Source: Mycolicibacterium psychrotolerans (GTDB taxonomy: Bacteria > Actinomycetota > Actinomycetes > Mycobacteriales > Mycobacteriaceae). Taken from it: a DNA stretch of 64,000 bases. The stretch covers positions 4,154,001-4,218,000 of the forward strand of contig NZ_AP022574.1 of assembly GCF_010729305.1 (NCBI RefSeq). Direction: 5' to 3'. Shown here in pieces: positions 43,264-52,130 of the stretch (its first letter is position 1; each line of letters begins with the position of its first letter). The position numbers and the translations under genes are program-made. The notes under the pieces are model-generated. The model made no database searches and was not told where the DNA came from. It saw nothing but the letters and a program-made list of their open reading frames with translations.

Positions 43264-44493
43264 ATGCCGTCCCGCATCCTCGACTATCCGGTGTTCGACG
43301 CCGACAACCACTTCTACGAACCCAAAGAGGCGCTCACCCAGTTCCTTCCCGAGCACCGCAAGGGCGTCATCGACTACATCGACGTGCACGGCCGCACCAA
43401 GATCGTCGTGCGCAATCACATCAGCGACTACATCCCGAATCCGACGTTCGAGGTGGTGGCCCGCCCGGGCGCCCAGGAGGAGTACTTCCGGCACGGCAGC
43501 GGCGGCAAGAGCTTCCGCGAGGTGATGGGCAAGCCCATGAAGGCCATCCCCGCCTTCCGCAATCCGCAGGCGCGGCTCGAGGTGCTCGACGGGCTGGGCC
43601 TGGATTACACGATCATGTTCCCGACGCTGGCCAGCCTCGTCGAGGAGCGCATGAAAGACGACCCCGACCTGATCCTCGACATCATCCATGCGCTGAACCA
43701 ATGGATGTACGAGACATGGCAATTCGACTACGAGGGCCGCATCCTGTCCACGCCGGTCATCAACCTGTCCGTGGTCGACCGTGCCCTCGAGGAACTGCAG
43801 TGGTGCCTGGAACGCGGCGCCAGGACGGTGCTGGTGCGACCCGCCCCTGTGCCCGGCTACCGCGGGTCGCGCTCGCTCGGGCTGCCCGAATTCGACCCGT
43901 TCTGGGATGCGTGCGTCAAGGCAGGCATCCCGGTGTGCATGCACGCCTCCGACAGCGGCTACGCCCGGTACCTCAACGACTGGGAGCCGGCTGAGGAGTT
44001 CCTTCCGTTCCGCCCCACAGCTTTCCGCATGGTGGCGATGGGTAAGCGACCGATCGAGGACACGATGGCCGCGCTGGTCTGCCACGGCGCGCTGTCGCGC
44101 AACCCCGATCTGCGGATCCTGTCGATCGAGAACGGCGCCTCCTGGGTGCCGTACCTGTTCTACCAATTCGCCGACGTGTTCAAGAAGATGCCGCAGGAGT
44201 TCCCGGAGGATCCCATCGCTGCCTTCAGGCGCGGCGTGTACGTGGCGCCGTTCTGGGAGGACGACTTCGCGAAGATGGCCGAGCTGCTCGGCATCGACCG
44301 GGTCATATTCGGCTCGGACTGGCCGCATCCCGAGGGCCTGGCCGATCCGATCACCCTCGTCGACCAACTGGAGGAGAACGGTCTGGACTCCGACGGCATC
44401 CGCAAGGTCATGGGCGGCAACCTGGTCGACCTGTTCAAGATGGCGGACACCAAGGTCCACAAGCCGGATGTACCGGCACTCGTGATCGCCTGA
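43264..44493 (+). CDS. Amidohydrolase-family metal-dependent hydrolase (amidohydrolase_2 type)
   Basis: A 409-residue protein of the amidohydrolase-2 superfamily. Motifs include FDADNHFYEPKEALTQF near the N-terminus, VCMHASDSGYARYL in the middle and FGSDWPHPEGLADP near the C-terminus, which bear likely metal and catalytic residues. Members act as decarboxylases or C-C/C-N hydrolases; mycobacterial ones beside acyl-CoA dehydrogenases are usually of unknown function. The start at 43264 has an AGGAGGCCGCC ribosome-binding site. It is the first gene of the TetR-controlled operon; the next gene follows after 25 bp. Confidence 0.88.
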   Translation: MPSRILDYPVFDADNHFYEPKEALTQFLPEHRKGVIDYIDVHGRTKIVVRNHISDYIPNPTFEVVARPGAQEEYFRHGSGGKSFREVMGKPMKAIPAFRNPQARLEVLDGLGLDYTIMFPTLASLVEERMKDDPDLILDIIHALNQWMYETWQFDYEGRILSTPVINLSVVDRALEELQWCLERGARTVLVRPAPVPGYRGSRSLGLPEFDPFWDACVKAGIPVCMHASDSGYARYLNDWEPAEEFLPFRPTAFRMVAMGKRPIEDTMAALVCHGALSRNPDLRILSIENGASWVPYLFYQFADVFKKMPQEFPEDPIAAFRRGVYVAPFWEDDFAKMAELLGIDRVIFGSDWPHPEGLADPITLVDQLEENGLDSDGIRKVMGGNLVDLFKMADTKVHKPDVPALVIA

Positions 44494-44518
44494 CCCCCCG
44501 AGAGGCTGACCTGATTTC

Positions 44519-45655
44519 ATGACCGATGTGGCCAACCCGGAACGGATGCTCTTCGCCTCCACCACGGAGACGTTCCTGGCGAAACAGGCGTCGCTGACGC
44601 ACGTGCGGGGTCTGCACGCCTCCGGCACGCCGTTCCAGCCCGAATGGTGGCAGCGCGCCGCCGAATTGGGCTGGGCCAGTCTGCTCGTATCGGAGCATCT
44701 GGGCGGTGGCAGCGTCTCCGGTAACGGCGTCGCCGACGTGGCGCTGGTCGCGGAGAAGATCGGACACACCGTCGCTCCCGGCCCGCTGCACCCGGTCAGC
44801 GTCGTGCTGGCCGGGCTCGTCGAAGCGCCCGACGGCCACGAGGACCTCATCGAGGCGATGGTGGCCGGCCAGACGGTGGCCGGCTGGGCGGTGTACGAAC
44901 CGGGGCAGCCGTTCACGGTGCAGCACGCCGCGACCACGGCGACGAGGACCGCCACTGGATTTCGCCTCGACGGAACCAAGGACCGCGTGGAGGCCGGCGC
45001 ACAGAGCGACGCTTTGCTGGTGACGGCCACGTGCGACGGCGAACTGCGGCAGTTCGTGGTGCCGACGGACGCGGCAGGGGTCACCGTCGAGGAGCAGAAC
45101 TCCGTGGACATGGTGAAGAGTTATGCGCGAGTGTGTTTCGACGGTGTCGAGGTCGACGCCGCCGCGGCCGTGGGCGAGGCCGGGCAGACTGCCGCGATCG
45201 TCGAGCGGCAGCGACAGGTGGCACTCGTCCTGCAGTGCGCCGAACTTGTCGGCATCCTCGACGCCGTGCTGACGATGACCTATCGGTGGATGTTCGACCG
45301 GCACAGCTTCGGCCGCCCGCTGGCGTCCTACCAGGCGCTCAAACACCGCGCGGCGGACATGAAGCTGTGGTTCGAGGCTGCGCGCGCCACCACCGCGGGC
45401 GCCGTCTCCGCTGTGGCGGACCGCTCGCCCGACGCGCCGCTACTGGTCAGCATCGCGAAAGCCTATGTTGCCGAACGTACTCCGGTCATCATCCAGGACT
45501 GCGTGCAGCTGCACGGAGGGATCGGGGTGACCTGGGAACACGACCTGCACCTGTATCTGCGCCGCGCCGCGCTCTACCGCGCGCTGTTCGGATCTCCCGA
45601 GGATCACCATCGCGCCGTCTACGCGCTCAGCAGGAAGTCCGAGGCCCCGGCATGA
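44519..45655 (+). CDS. Acyl-CoA dehydrogenase (first of a coupled pair)
   Basis: A 378-residue acyl-CoA dehydrogenase-family protein. The N-terminal helical domain has ERMLFASTTETFLAKQASLT and WASLLVSEHLGGGSVSG; the C-terminal domain has DRHSFGRPLASYQALKHRAAD and CVQLHGGIGVTWEHDLHLYL, typical of FadE proteins. It shares an ATGA overlap with a second family member. In mycobacterial steroid catabolism such pairs form heterotetramers, each subunit giving part of the FAD and substrate sites; that is the likely arrangement here. Substrate unknown. Confidence 0.9.
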   Translation: MTDVANPERMLFASTTETFLAKQASLTHVRGLHASGTPFQPEWWQRAAELGWASLLVSEHLGGGSVSGNGVADVALVAEKIGHTVAPGPLHPVSVVLAGLVEAPDGHEDLIEAMVAGQTVAGWAVYEPGQPFTVQHAATTATRTATGFRLDGTKDRVEAGAQSDALLVTATCDGELRQFVVPTDAAGVTVEEQNSVDMVKSYARVCFDGVEVDAAAAVGEAGQTAAIVERQRQVALVLQCAELVGILDAVLTMTYRWMFDRHSFGRPLASYQALKHRAADMKLWFEAARATTAGAVSAVADRSPDAPLLVSIAKAYVAERTPVIIQDCVQLHGGIGVTWEHDLHLYLRRAALYRALFGSPEDHHRAVYALSRKSEAPA

Positions 45656-46905
45656 CCGACACCGTGACGTCCACCGCGACCACCGAATCCGTCGCCGACT
45701 TCGCCGCCCGCGCCCGCGCATGGCTGGCCGAGAACATGCCCCCCATCGACCCAGAGAGCCCGCCGTTCTCGGTTCGCGCCGAGCAGACCTCGTGGGACCG
45801 GGCCAAGGATCTCCAGAAACGGCTCTACGAAGGCGGTTTCGCCGGCATCTGCTTCCCCCGTGAGTACGGCGGGCTGGGCTTGCACCACGCCTATCAACGA
45901 GCGTTCAACGTCGAATGCCGCAGCTACGAGATGCCGTTGATCCTCAATGTGCCGACGTTCACGATCTGCGCCGCCACGATCCTCGACATGGGCAGCGAGC
46001 AGCAGAAGCGGGACCGGATCTCGGCGGCGATCCGCGGTGACGAGATCTTGGTGCAGCTGCTGAGTGAACCCAACGGCGGATCCGACCTCGCCGGTGTCAT
46101 CACCCGCGCCGATCGGCAGGGCGACCGGTGGATCGTCAACGGCGCCAAAACATGGAGCACAAGCGCCTTCGCCGGCGATTACGGGCTGTTGCTTGCCCGC
46201 ACCGACTGGACCGTGCCCAAACACGAAGGCCTGACGATGTTTCTGGTGCCGCTGCGCTCCCCCGGCATCACGATGCGCCGCATCAAGGAGGTCAACGGCA
46301 ACGAGGAGTTCTGCGAGGAGTTCTTCGACGGTCTGGAACTCGGTGACGACGCCGTGGTCGGCGAGGTCAACAAGGGCTGGGAGGTCGCGACGCGTCAGCT
46401 CCACCACGAGCGCCGCGCCGTCGGCGGCGGGTCGGAATTCGCCAGCGGGACCGCCGCCGAGAACGCCAGCGAGATGCCGCCCGACCACATCGGGCTGGCG
46501 GAGGCTGCCGGGCGCGGTGACGATCCCGTCGCCCGGGAACTCGCCGGGCGGGCGCTGGTGCGCCGTCAGGTCAGGGAGCAGCTCATCGAGCACGTCGCCC
46601 GGTCGATCGCCGACGGTTCCCTGCCGGCGAATGCCGGCACGCTGATCCGGCTCTTCCACGCCGAGACCACCGAGCTGGAGGTGGACACCGCGCTCGCCCT
46701 CGCAGGCACCGCCGGTGTCGTCGACGATGGCTCGGGGCTGCTCGACGTCGGGATCCGCTACCTGTCGCGGCAGACCGGTTCGCTGGGCGGCGGTACGTCG
46801 GAGATGGCGCGCAACGTCATCAGCGAGCGCATCCTGGGCTTCCCGCGGGAGTTCGCCGCCGATCGCGGCGTCCCGTTCAATCAGGTGAAGCGCACCAAGA
46901 GCTGA
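45652..46905 (+). CDS. Acyl-CoA dehydrogenase (second of a coupled pair)
   Basis: A 417-residue acyl-CoA dehydrogenase. CFPREYGGLGLHHAYQRAFN, QLLSEPNGGSDLAGVITRAD, WIVNGAKTWSTSAF and GGGTSEMARNVISERILG mark the family's FAD and CoA-binding regions. It would oxidise an acyl-CoA at the alpha-beta bond, passing electrons to electron-transfer flavoprotein. The ATG at 45652 overlaps the previous stop, so both subunits are made together. The operon ends here; the radical SAM gene converges 8 bp later. Confidence 0.9.
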   Translation: MTDTVTSTATTESVADFAARARAWLAENMPPIDPESPPFSVRAEQTSWDRAKDLQKRLYEGGFAGICFPREYGGLGLHHAYQRAFNVECRSYEMPLILNVPTFTICAATILDMGSEQQKRDRISAAIRGDEILVQLLSEPNGGSDLAGVITRADRQGDRWIVNGAKTWSTSAFAGDYGLLLARTDWTVPKHEGLTMFLVPLRSPGITMRRIKEVNGNEEFCEEFFDGLELGDDAVVGEVNKGWEVATRQLHHERRAVGGGSEFASGTAAENASEMPPDHIGLAEAAGRGDDPVARELAGRALVRRQVREQLIEHVARSIADGSLPANAGTLIRLFHAETTELEVDTALALAGTAGVVDDGSGLLDVGIRYLSRQTGSLGGGTSEMARNVISERILGFPREFAADRGVPFNQVKRTKS

Positions 46906-46912
46906 CGCCGGA

Positions 46913-47944
46913 TCAGAACAGGGCGGCCTGCACCGGCGCGGCGGGCGGAAGCGGCCGCGGGGCGGCGGTCTCCCGGAAGGATCGGCCCGGCGTCAGTCCG
47001 TGCTTGGCCACCAGCGCTGCGGCCCGTCGCGCCAGCATCGCCCGGTAGTCGGCGGGTAGGTACGCGCCCCGCCGGTACAGATGCCGGTACTCGGCGACCA
47101 GTTCCGGGTGGGCCTGCGCCAGCCAGTCCATGAACCAGCCACGGGTGGCGCCGCGCAGGTGCAACCCGAACACCGTCACGCTCGTCGCCCCGGCGGCGGC
47201 GATGCGGCCCAGCAGGTCGTCGAGGTGAGCCCCGGAGTCGGTCAGCCGGGGAAGCACCGGCGCCACCATCACGTGGCAGCTCAGGCCGGCCTCGCGGATG
47301 GCCGAGATCAGAGCCAGCCTCGCCTGTGGCGTCGGCGTCCCGGGCTCGATGCTGTTGTGCAGCAGCGGATCCCCCACTGCCAGCGACACCGCGACGCTGA
47401 CCTCGACGCTGCGCGCCGCGTCGGTCAGCAGCGGCAGATCGCGCCGCAGCAGCGTGCCCTTGGTCAGGATCGAGAACGGAGTGCCCGAATCGGTGAGCGC
47501 ACCGATGATGCCGGGCATCAGGGCGTAGCGGCCTTCGGCCCTCTGGTAGGGATCCGTATTCGTGCCCAGCGCAACGGTTTCGCGCGTCCACGACCTGCGG
47601 TGCAACTCCCGGCGCAGCACCTCGGCCACATTGGTCTTCACCACGACCTGGGTGTCGAAATCGTGCCCGCTGTCGAAATCCAGATACTCGTGCGTGGGCC
47701 GGGCGAAGCAGTACCGGCAGGCATGCGAGCAGCCGCGGTACCCGTTGACCGTGTACTGGAAGGGCAGCATCGATGCGGCGGGAATCTTGTTCAGCGCCGA
47801 CTTGCACAGCACCTCGTGGAACGTCATGCCCTGGAACTCCGGTGTGCGTACGCTGCGCACCAGACCGATGCGCGCCAGACCGGGCAGCGCCCCGTCGTCG
47901 ACGTCGACACCCTGACCCGACCACCGCATACCCCATGCGAACAT
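46913..47944 (-). CDS. Radical SAM protein of the Rv2578c family
   Basis: A 343-residue radical S-adenosylmethionine protein. The [4Fe-4S] motif CxxxCxxC is at Cys72, Cys76 and Cys79 in GCSHACRYCFARP. VALGTNTDPYQRAEGRY and the SPASM-free C-terminus fit the small group typed by Rv2578c, related in sequence to spore photoproduct lyase-like enzymes (MoaA/SplB-like cores), but without known function. The ATG at 47944 diverges from helR with a 39-bp gap, so the two may share a regulatory region. Confidence 0.9.
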   Translation of the reverse strand: MFAWGMRWSGQGVDVDDGALPGLARIGLVRSVRTPEFQGMTFHEVLCKSALNKIPAASMLPFQYTVNGYRGCSHACRYCFARPTHEYLDFDSGHDFDTQVVVKTNVAEVLRRELHRRSWTRETVALGTNTDPYQRAEGRYALMPGIIGALTDSGTPFSILTKGTLLRRDLPLLTDAARSVEVSVAVSLAVGDPLLHNSIEPGTPTPQARLALISAIREAGLSCHVMVAPVLPRLTDSGAHLDDLLGRIAAAGATSVTVFGLHLRGATRGWFMDWLAQAHPELVAEYRHLYRRGAYLPADYRAMLARRAAALVAKHGLTPGRSFRETAAPRPLPPAAPVQAALF

Positions 47945-47983
47945 TTGTTCGATCCGGTGTCAAGCACTACCGTGGGATCCGGG

Positions 47984-50167
47984 ATGTCGACTCACGCATA
48001 TGAAGAGGAACTGCAGTCCGAGCAGCGGTACGTCGACGGGCTGTACGAACGGCTCGACGCGGAACGCGCGCGGGTCAAGGACCGGTACGCCGCGGCGATG
48101 CGCGGGACGGGCGGCACGCTCGTGGAGCGCGATGCCGAGGTGCGGGCACTGGCGCGCCAGATGGCGCGGCTCAACGTGGCCGACAGCGGTCTGTGCTTCG
48201 GCCGGCTCGACAGCGTCGACGGCGAGACGATCTACGTCGGCCGCATCGGCATACTCGACGAGACCGACGAGTTCGCGTCGCTTCTGGTCGACTGGCGCGC
48301 GCCCGCGGCCCGGGCGTTCTACGTGGCGACCGGCGCGACACCGGAGAACATGCGCAGGCGCCGGCAGTTTCACACGCTGGGACGCCGGGTCCTCGACTTC
48401 ACCGACGAGATCCTCGGCCGTCCCGGCGATGCCGAGCGCGGCGGACGCGGGGACGCGGCGCTGCTCGCGGCGGTCAACGCACCCCGTGGCGACGGGATGC
48501 GCGACATCGTCGCCACCATCCAGGCCGAGCAGGACGAGATCATCCGGTCCGACCATCCCGGCGTGCTGGTGATCGAGGGCGGACCCGGCACCGGCAAGAC
48601 CGTGGTGGCCCTGCACCGAGTGGCCTACCTGCTCTACACCCAGCGCAAGCGGATGGAGAGCCACGGCGTGCTGGTGGTCGGCCCGAACGCGGTGTTCCTC
48701 GACCATGTGGGGCGCGTGCTGCCGTCGCTGGGCGAGACCAACGTGGTGTTCCTGACTCCCGGAGAACTCGTACCGGGGCGGCGGGTCACCGTCCGGGACG
48801 CCCCGGAGGTCACGCGGATCAAGGGTTCCCTGGCCATGCTGGACGTGTTGGCGGCCGCCGTCGCCGACCGGCAGCGCGTCCCGGACGAGCCGGTGCCGAT
48901 CGAGCTCGCCGACGTGTCGGTACGCATCGACGCCGAGACCGCGCAATGGGCGATCGAGGAGGCGCGGGCCACCGGCAAGCCGCACAACGACGCCCGCACG
49001 GTGTTCGTCGACGTCGTGACCTGGGTGCTCACCGAGCGGGCGATCGCCAAGATCGGCCGCGGCTGGTTGAGCCGAGAGGACCGCACCGCGTGGGAGCACC
49101 TGCGTTCCGAACTGGTCGACGAACTCGACGACCACCGGGGATTCGCCGCCGCACTGGACCGATTGTGGCCGATGCTGACGCCGGAAACGCTTCTGGCAGA
49201 ACTCTATTCGTCACCGGAACGGTTGCGGGCGGCCGGCGCCGACGCGGCACTGCTGCGCGCCGAGGGCGACGCCTGGACAGTGGCCGACGTGCCTCTGCTC
49301 GACGAGCTCGTCGACCTGCTGGGCCGCGACAAGGCGGCCGAGGCGGCCGCCGAACAGGAGCGCCGCGAAGAAGCCGCCTACGCCGCCGGCGTGCTGGATC
49401 TGATGATCGGGCGCGAGGACCTCATGGACGACGAGGATCAACTGCTGGCCTCGGACGTGATCGCCGCCGAGGACCTGGCCGAACGTTTCGAGGAGCGCGA
49501 CACCCGCGATCTCGCCGAACGCGCTGCGACGGATCGGGATTGGACGTACGGGCATGTCGTGGTCGACGAGGCCCAGGAGCTGTCGGCGATGGAGTGGCGG
49601 GTGCTGATGCGGCGGTGCCCGCGGCGCTCGTTCACCGTCGTCGGAGATCTGGCGCAGCGCCGGTCGGCGGCCGGCGCGACATCGTGGGGCGGGATGCTCG
49701 ACACCTATGTGCCCGGCCGGTGGCTCTACCGCCCGCTCGCGACGAACTACCGCACACCGAGCGAGATCATGGCCGTCGCCGCCGCGGTGCTCGCCGGGTT
49801 CGCGCCGGACGTCACGCCACCGGAGTCGGTGCGGTCATGCGGGGTACCGCCGTGGTCACGCAGGGTCGACGAGGAAGAATTACCCTCCGCGATAGAGGAT
49901 TTCGTGCGCACCGAGGCCGAATCCGAGGGCACCAGCGTGGTGATCGGACCGCCGGGCACGCCCGGCGCGCTTGCTCCGTCGGACACCAAAGGGCTCGAGT
50001 ACGACGCGGTGCTCGTCGTCTCCCCCGAACGGATCCTCGCCGACGACCCGCGCGGGGCCGCCGACCTCTACGTGGCGCTCACCCGCGCCACCCAGCGGCT
50101 GGGTGTGCTGCACACCGGGCCACTGCCCGCGGCGCTGCACGGACTGACCGAGCAGCGGTCGGGCTAG
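47984..50167 (+). CDS. helR: HelD/HelR-like RNA polymerase-recycling ATPase
   Basis: A 727-residue superfamily 1 helicase-like ATPase. The N-terminal 60 residues are a charged coiled coil (EEELQSEQRYVDGLYERLDA), which in HelD proteins enters the RNA polymerase channel. Walker A GGPGTGKT is at 199-206, and later SF1 motifs include VVVDEAQELSAMEW and the C-terminal VALTRATQRLGV. HelD/HelR releases stalled polymerase, and mycobacterial HelR can dislodge rifamycin-bound enzyme. I saw no rifamycin-associated element upstream. The ATG at 47984 is chosen because the coiled coil starts there; the open frame further upstream is antisense to the radical SAM gene. Confidence 0.85.
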   Translation: MSTHAYEEELQSEQRYVDGLYERLDAERARVKDRYAAAMRGTGGTLVERDAEVRALARQMARLNVADSGLCFGRLDSVDGETIYVGRIGILDETDEFASLLVDWRAPAARAFYVATGATPENMRRRRQFHTLGRRVLDFTDEILGRPGDAERGGRGDAALLAAVNAPRGDGMRDIVATIQAEQDEIIRSDHPGVLVIEGGPGTGKTVVALHRVAYLLYTQRKRMESHGVLVVGPNAVFLDHVGRVLPSLGETNVVFLTPGELVPGRRVTVRDAPEVTRIKGSLAMLDVLAAAVADRQRVPDEPVPIELADVSVRIDAETAQWAIEEARATGKPHNDARTVFVDVVTWVLTERAIAKIGRGWLSREDRTAWEHLRSELVDELDDHRGFAAALDRLWPMLTPETLLAELYSSPERLRAAGADAALLRAEGDAWTVADVPLLDELVDLLGRDKAAEAAAEQERREEAAYAAGVLDLMIGREDLMDDEDQLLASDVIAAEDLAERFEERDTRDLAERAATDRDWTYGHVVVDEAQELSAMEWRVLMRRCPRRSFTVVGDLAQRRSAAGATSWGGMLDTYVPGRWLYRPLATNYRTPSEIMAVAAAVLAGFAPDVTPPESVRSCGVPPWSRRVDEEELPSAIEDFVRTEAESEGTSVVIGPPGTPGALAPSDTKGLEYDAVLVVSPERILADDPRGAADLYVALTRATQRLGVLHTGPLPAALHGLTEQRSG

Positions 50168-50172
50168 TCAGC

Positions 50173-50592
50173 TCACCACTGGGTGCCCTGGCACAGCGGG
50201 CTGTAGGGGTGATCGCCCTGGATGACGATCTGCCCGTCGACCGCCACCTCGCAGTGCGCGTTCGGCGCCGCCTGCCCGCCCTTGGTGGTGCTGCTGGCCC
50301 ACACGTAGGCCCACTGCGGGTCGCTCAGCGTGGTCTCGAAGGTCCACGGCTGGCCGGGAGCGATGGTGACGGACTCCCGCTTGAGGTACGCGTAGGCGTC
50401 GGCGTTGTAGGCCGCCTTGTCCGCCGGCTGGTTGACCAGATAGGTCAGGTCGAACTGGTACGGCCCCGCGGTGGTCACCGTATAGCGGACCTGATGGCCG
50501 GCCGGCTGGGCGCTCGCCGCGCCCGGGGTGAGCGCAAACGCTGCGGCCGCGACCATCAGAGACGCCCCTACCTTGGCTGTAGCTTTTCGCAT
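50173..50592 (-). CDS. Small secreted protein of unknown function
   Basis: A 139-residue protein with a clear Sec signal peptide: MRKATAKVGASLMVAAAAFA then LTPGAASAQPAG, with cleavage predicted after ASA. The mature part is strand-rich (VRYTVTTAGPYQFDLTYLV), and two Cys residues could form a disulfide. The pattern is reminiscent of mycobacterial MmpS-type beta folds, but no MmpL gene is near and no membrane anchor is seen, so I do not assign a name. The ATG at 50592 gives the proper signal peptide; a GTG at 50631 would add a hydrophilic leader. Confidence 0.7.
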   Translation of the reverse strand: MRKATAKVGASLMVAAAAFALTPGAASAQPAGHQVRYTVTTAGPYQFDLTYLVNQPADKAAYNADAYAYLKRESVTIAPGQPWTFETTLSDPQWAYVWASSTTKGGQAAPNAHCEVAVDGQIVIQGDHPYSPLCQGTQW

Positions 50593-50696
50593 GTCGGTCA
50601 CATCGCCCGACGGTACCCAACCGTTACGCACGCGCGCTGTGCACGCGGGGCGATCAGGTTAATGGCAAACCAACGCCCGCGCGCGGCAACAGGTTA

Positions 50697-50709
50697 ACCG
50701 CGTTGTCAC
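50697..50709 (+). promoter_or_regulatory. Candidate GlnR box upstream of urtA
   Basis: AC (50697-50698) and AC (50708-50709) are separated by 9 nt, within GTTAACCGCGTTGTCAC, which fits the AC-N9-AC pattern reported for mycobacterial GlnR sites. It lies 11 bp upstream of a TTGACA box. Control of a urea transporter by the nitrogen regulator GlnR is expected from other actinobacteria, but binding here is inferred. Confidence 0.45.
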
Positions 50710-50719
50710 ACACAGACAT

Positions 50720-50746
50720 TTGACAGAAATACAGGCGCTCTAACGT
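50720..50746 (+). promoter_or_regulatory. Possible promoter of the urt operon
   Basis: A perfect TTGACA (50720-50725) is followed, after a short 15-bp spacer, by TAACGT (50741-50746), a weak -10. If used, it gives a leader of roughly 100 nt before the urtA ATG. The short spacer suggests the need for an activator, consistent with the GlnR box just upstream. Confidence 0.4.
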
Positions 50747-50857
50747 CCCGATGCGACACCGGTGAGTGTCGACAATCTCGCATCTCACACTCTCGTCAAG
50801 CACTTCGACGCGACGTTCGCCGCAGGTGAACGCTGTCGACACGCAGAAAGGCCGTAC

Positions 50858-52123
50858 ATGGAGCACCCTCGGCGCCACCCGTCCCGACGCACCGCGCTCG
50901 CCGCGGGAAGCATCGTCGCGGCGGTCAGCCTGCTGTTGGCAGGCTGTGGGAGCAAGGCAAGTGAAACAGATTCAGCAAACGCCGAGTCGTGCGTGGACAC
51001 CTCGGGTTCGGCCGTCAAGGTCGGATCGCTGAACTCCCTGTCGGGCACCATGGCGATCTCCGAGGTCACCGTCCGCGACTCCATCAAGCTCGCGGTCGAC
51101 GAGATCAACGCCGCCGGCGGGGTGATGGGCAAGCAGCTCCAGCTCATCGGCGAGGACGGCGCATCAGAGCCCACGGTGTTCGCCGAGAAGGCCGAGAAGC
51201 TGATCAGCAGCGACTGCGTCGCCGCGGTCTTCGGCGGCTGGACCTCCTCCAGCCGCAAGGCCATGCTGCCGGTTTTCGAGAGCAACAACTCGCTGCTCTA
51301 CTACCCGGTGCAGTACGAGGGTCTGGAATCGTCGCCCAACATCTTCTACACCGGCGCGACCACCAACCAGCAGATCGTGCCTGCGCTGGACTATCTGAAG
51401 GAGAAGGGCGTCAAGTCGCTGTACCTGGTGGGCAGCGACTACGTGTTCCCGCAGACGGCCAACCGCATCATCAAGGCCTACGCCGGCGCCAACGGCATCG
51501 AGATCAAGGGCGAGGACTACACGCCGCTGGGCTCCACGGACTTCTCCACGATCGTCAACAAGGTCCGCACCGCCAACGCCGATGCGGTGTTCAACACCCT
51601 CAACGGCGACTCGAACGTCGCATTCTTCCGCGAGTACAAGAACGTGGGCCTGACGCCCCAGGACATGCCGGTGGTGTCGGTGTCGATCGCCGAGGAGGAG
51701 GTCGGCGGCATCGGGGTGCAGAACATCACCGGCCAACTCACCGCGTGGAACTACTACCAGACCATCGACACCCCGGTGAACAAGAAGTTCGTCGACGCCT
51801 ACAAGAAGGCGTACGGCGCCAACAAGCCGACCTCGGACCCGATGGAAGCCGCCTACGTCTCGGTGTACCTGTGGAAGAACACCGTCGAGAAGGCGAAGTC
51901 GTTCGACGTCAAGGCGATTCAGGACAACGCCGGCGGCGTCACGTTCGACGCCCCCGAAGGTCTGGTGACCATCGACGGCGAGAACCACCACATCACCAAG
52001 ACCGCCCGCATCGGCGAGATCCGACCCGACGGCCTGATCTACACGATCTGGGAGTCCCCCGGCCCCATCGAGCCCGACCCGTTCCTGAAGTCCTACCCGT
52101 GGGCCGCCGGACTGTCCGGCTGA
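50858..52123 (+). CDS. urtA: Urea ABC transporter substrate-binding lipoprotein UrtA
   Basis: A 421-residue periplasmic-binding-type protein of the amide/urea group. The N-terminus is Arg-rich, hydrophobic, and ends in a lipobox LLAGC with Cys30, so it is an anchored lipoprotein. The mature part begins KVGSLNSLSGTMAISEVTVR and includes VFGGWTSSSRKAMLPVFESN, characteristic of UrtA. It captures urea or short amides for UrtB/UrtC. The ATG at 50858 follows AGAAAGG. It leads the operon urtABCDE. Confidence 0.93.
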   Translation: MEHPRRHPSRRTALAAGSIVAAVSLLLAGCGSKASETDSANAESCVDTSGSAVKVGSLNSLSGTMAISEVTVRDSIKLAVDEINAAGGVMGKQLQLIGEDGASEPTVFAEKAEKLISSDCVAAVFGGWTSSSRKAMLPVFESNNSLLYYPVQYEGLESSPNIFYTGATTNQQIVPALDYLKEKGVKSLYLVGSDYVFPQTANRIIKAYAGANGIEIKGEDYTPLGSTDFSTIVNKVRTANADAVFNTLNGDSNVAFFREYKNVGLTPQDMPVVSVSIAEEEVGGIGVQNITGQLTAWNYYQTIDTPVNKKFVDAYKKAYGANKPTSDPMEAAYVSVYLWKNTVEKAKSFDVKAIQDNAGGVTFDAPEGLVTIDGENHHITKTARIGEIRPDGLIYTIWESPGPIEPDPFLKSYPWAAGLSG

Positions 52124-52130
52124 GTCACAC

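Noticed and set aside
47945..47983. Rifamycin-associated element before helR
   Set aside because: I looked for the long GC-rich palindrome and found none in the 39-bp gap.
50173..50592. MmpS lipid-transport accessory protein
   Set aside because: The strand pattern is loosely similar, but there is no membrane anchor and no MmpL gene nearby, so the protein is left as secreted and unknown.
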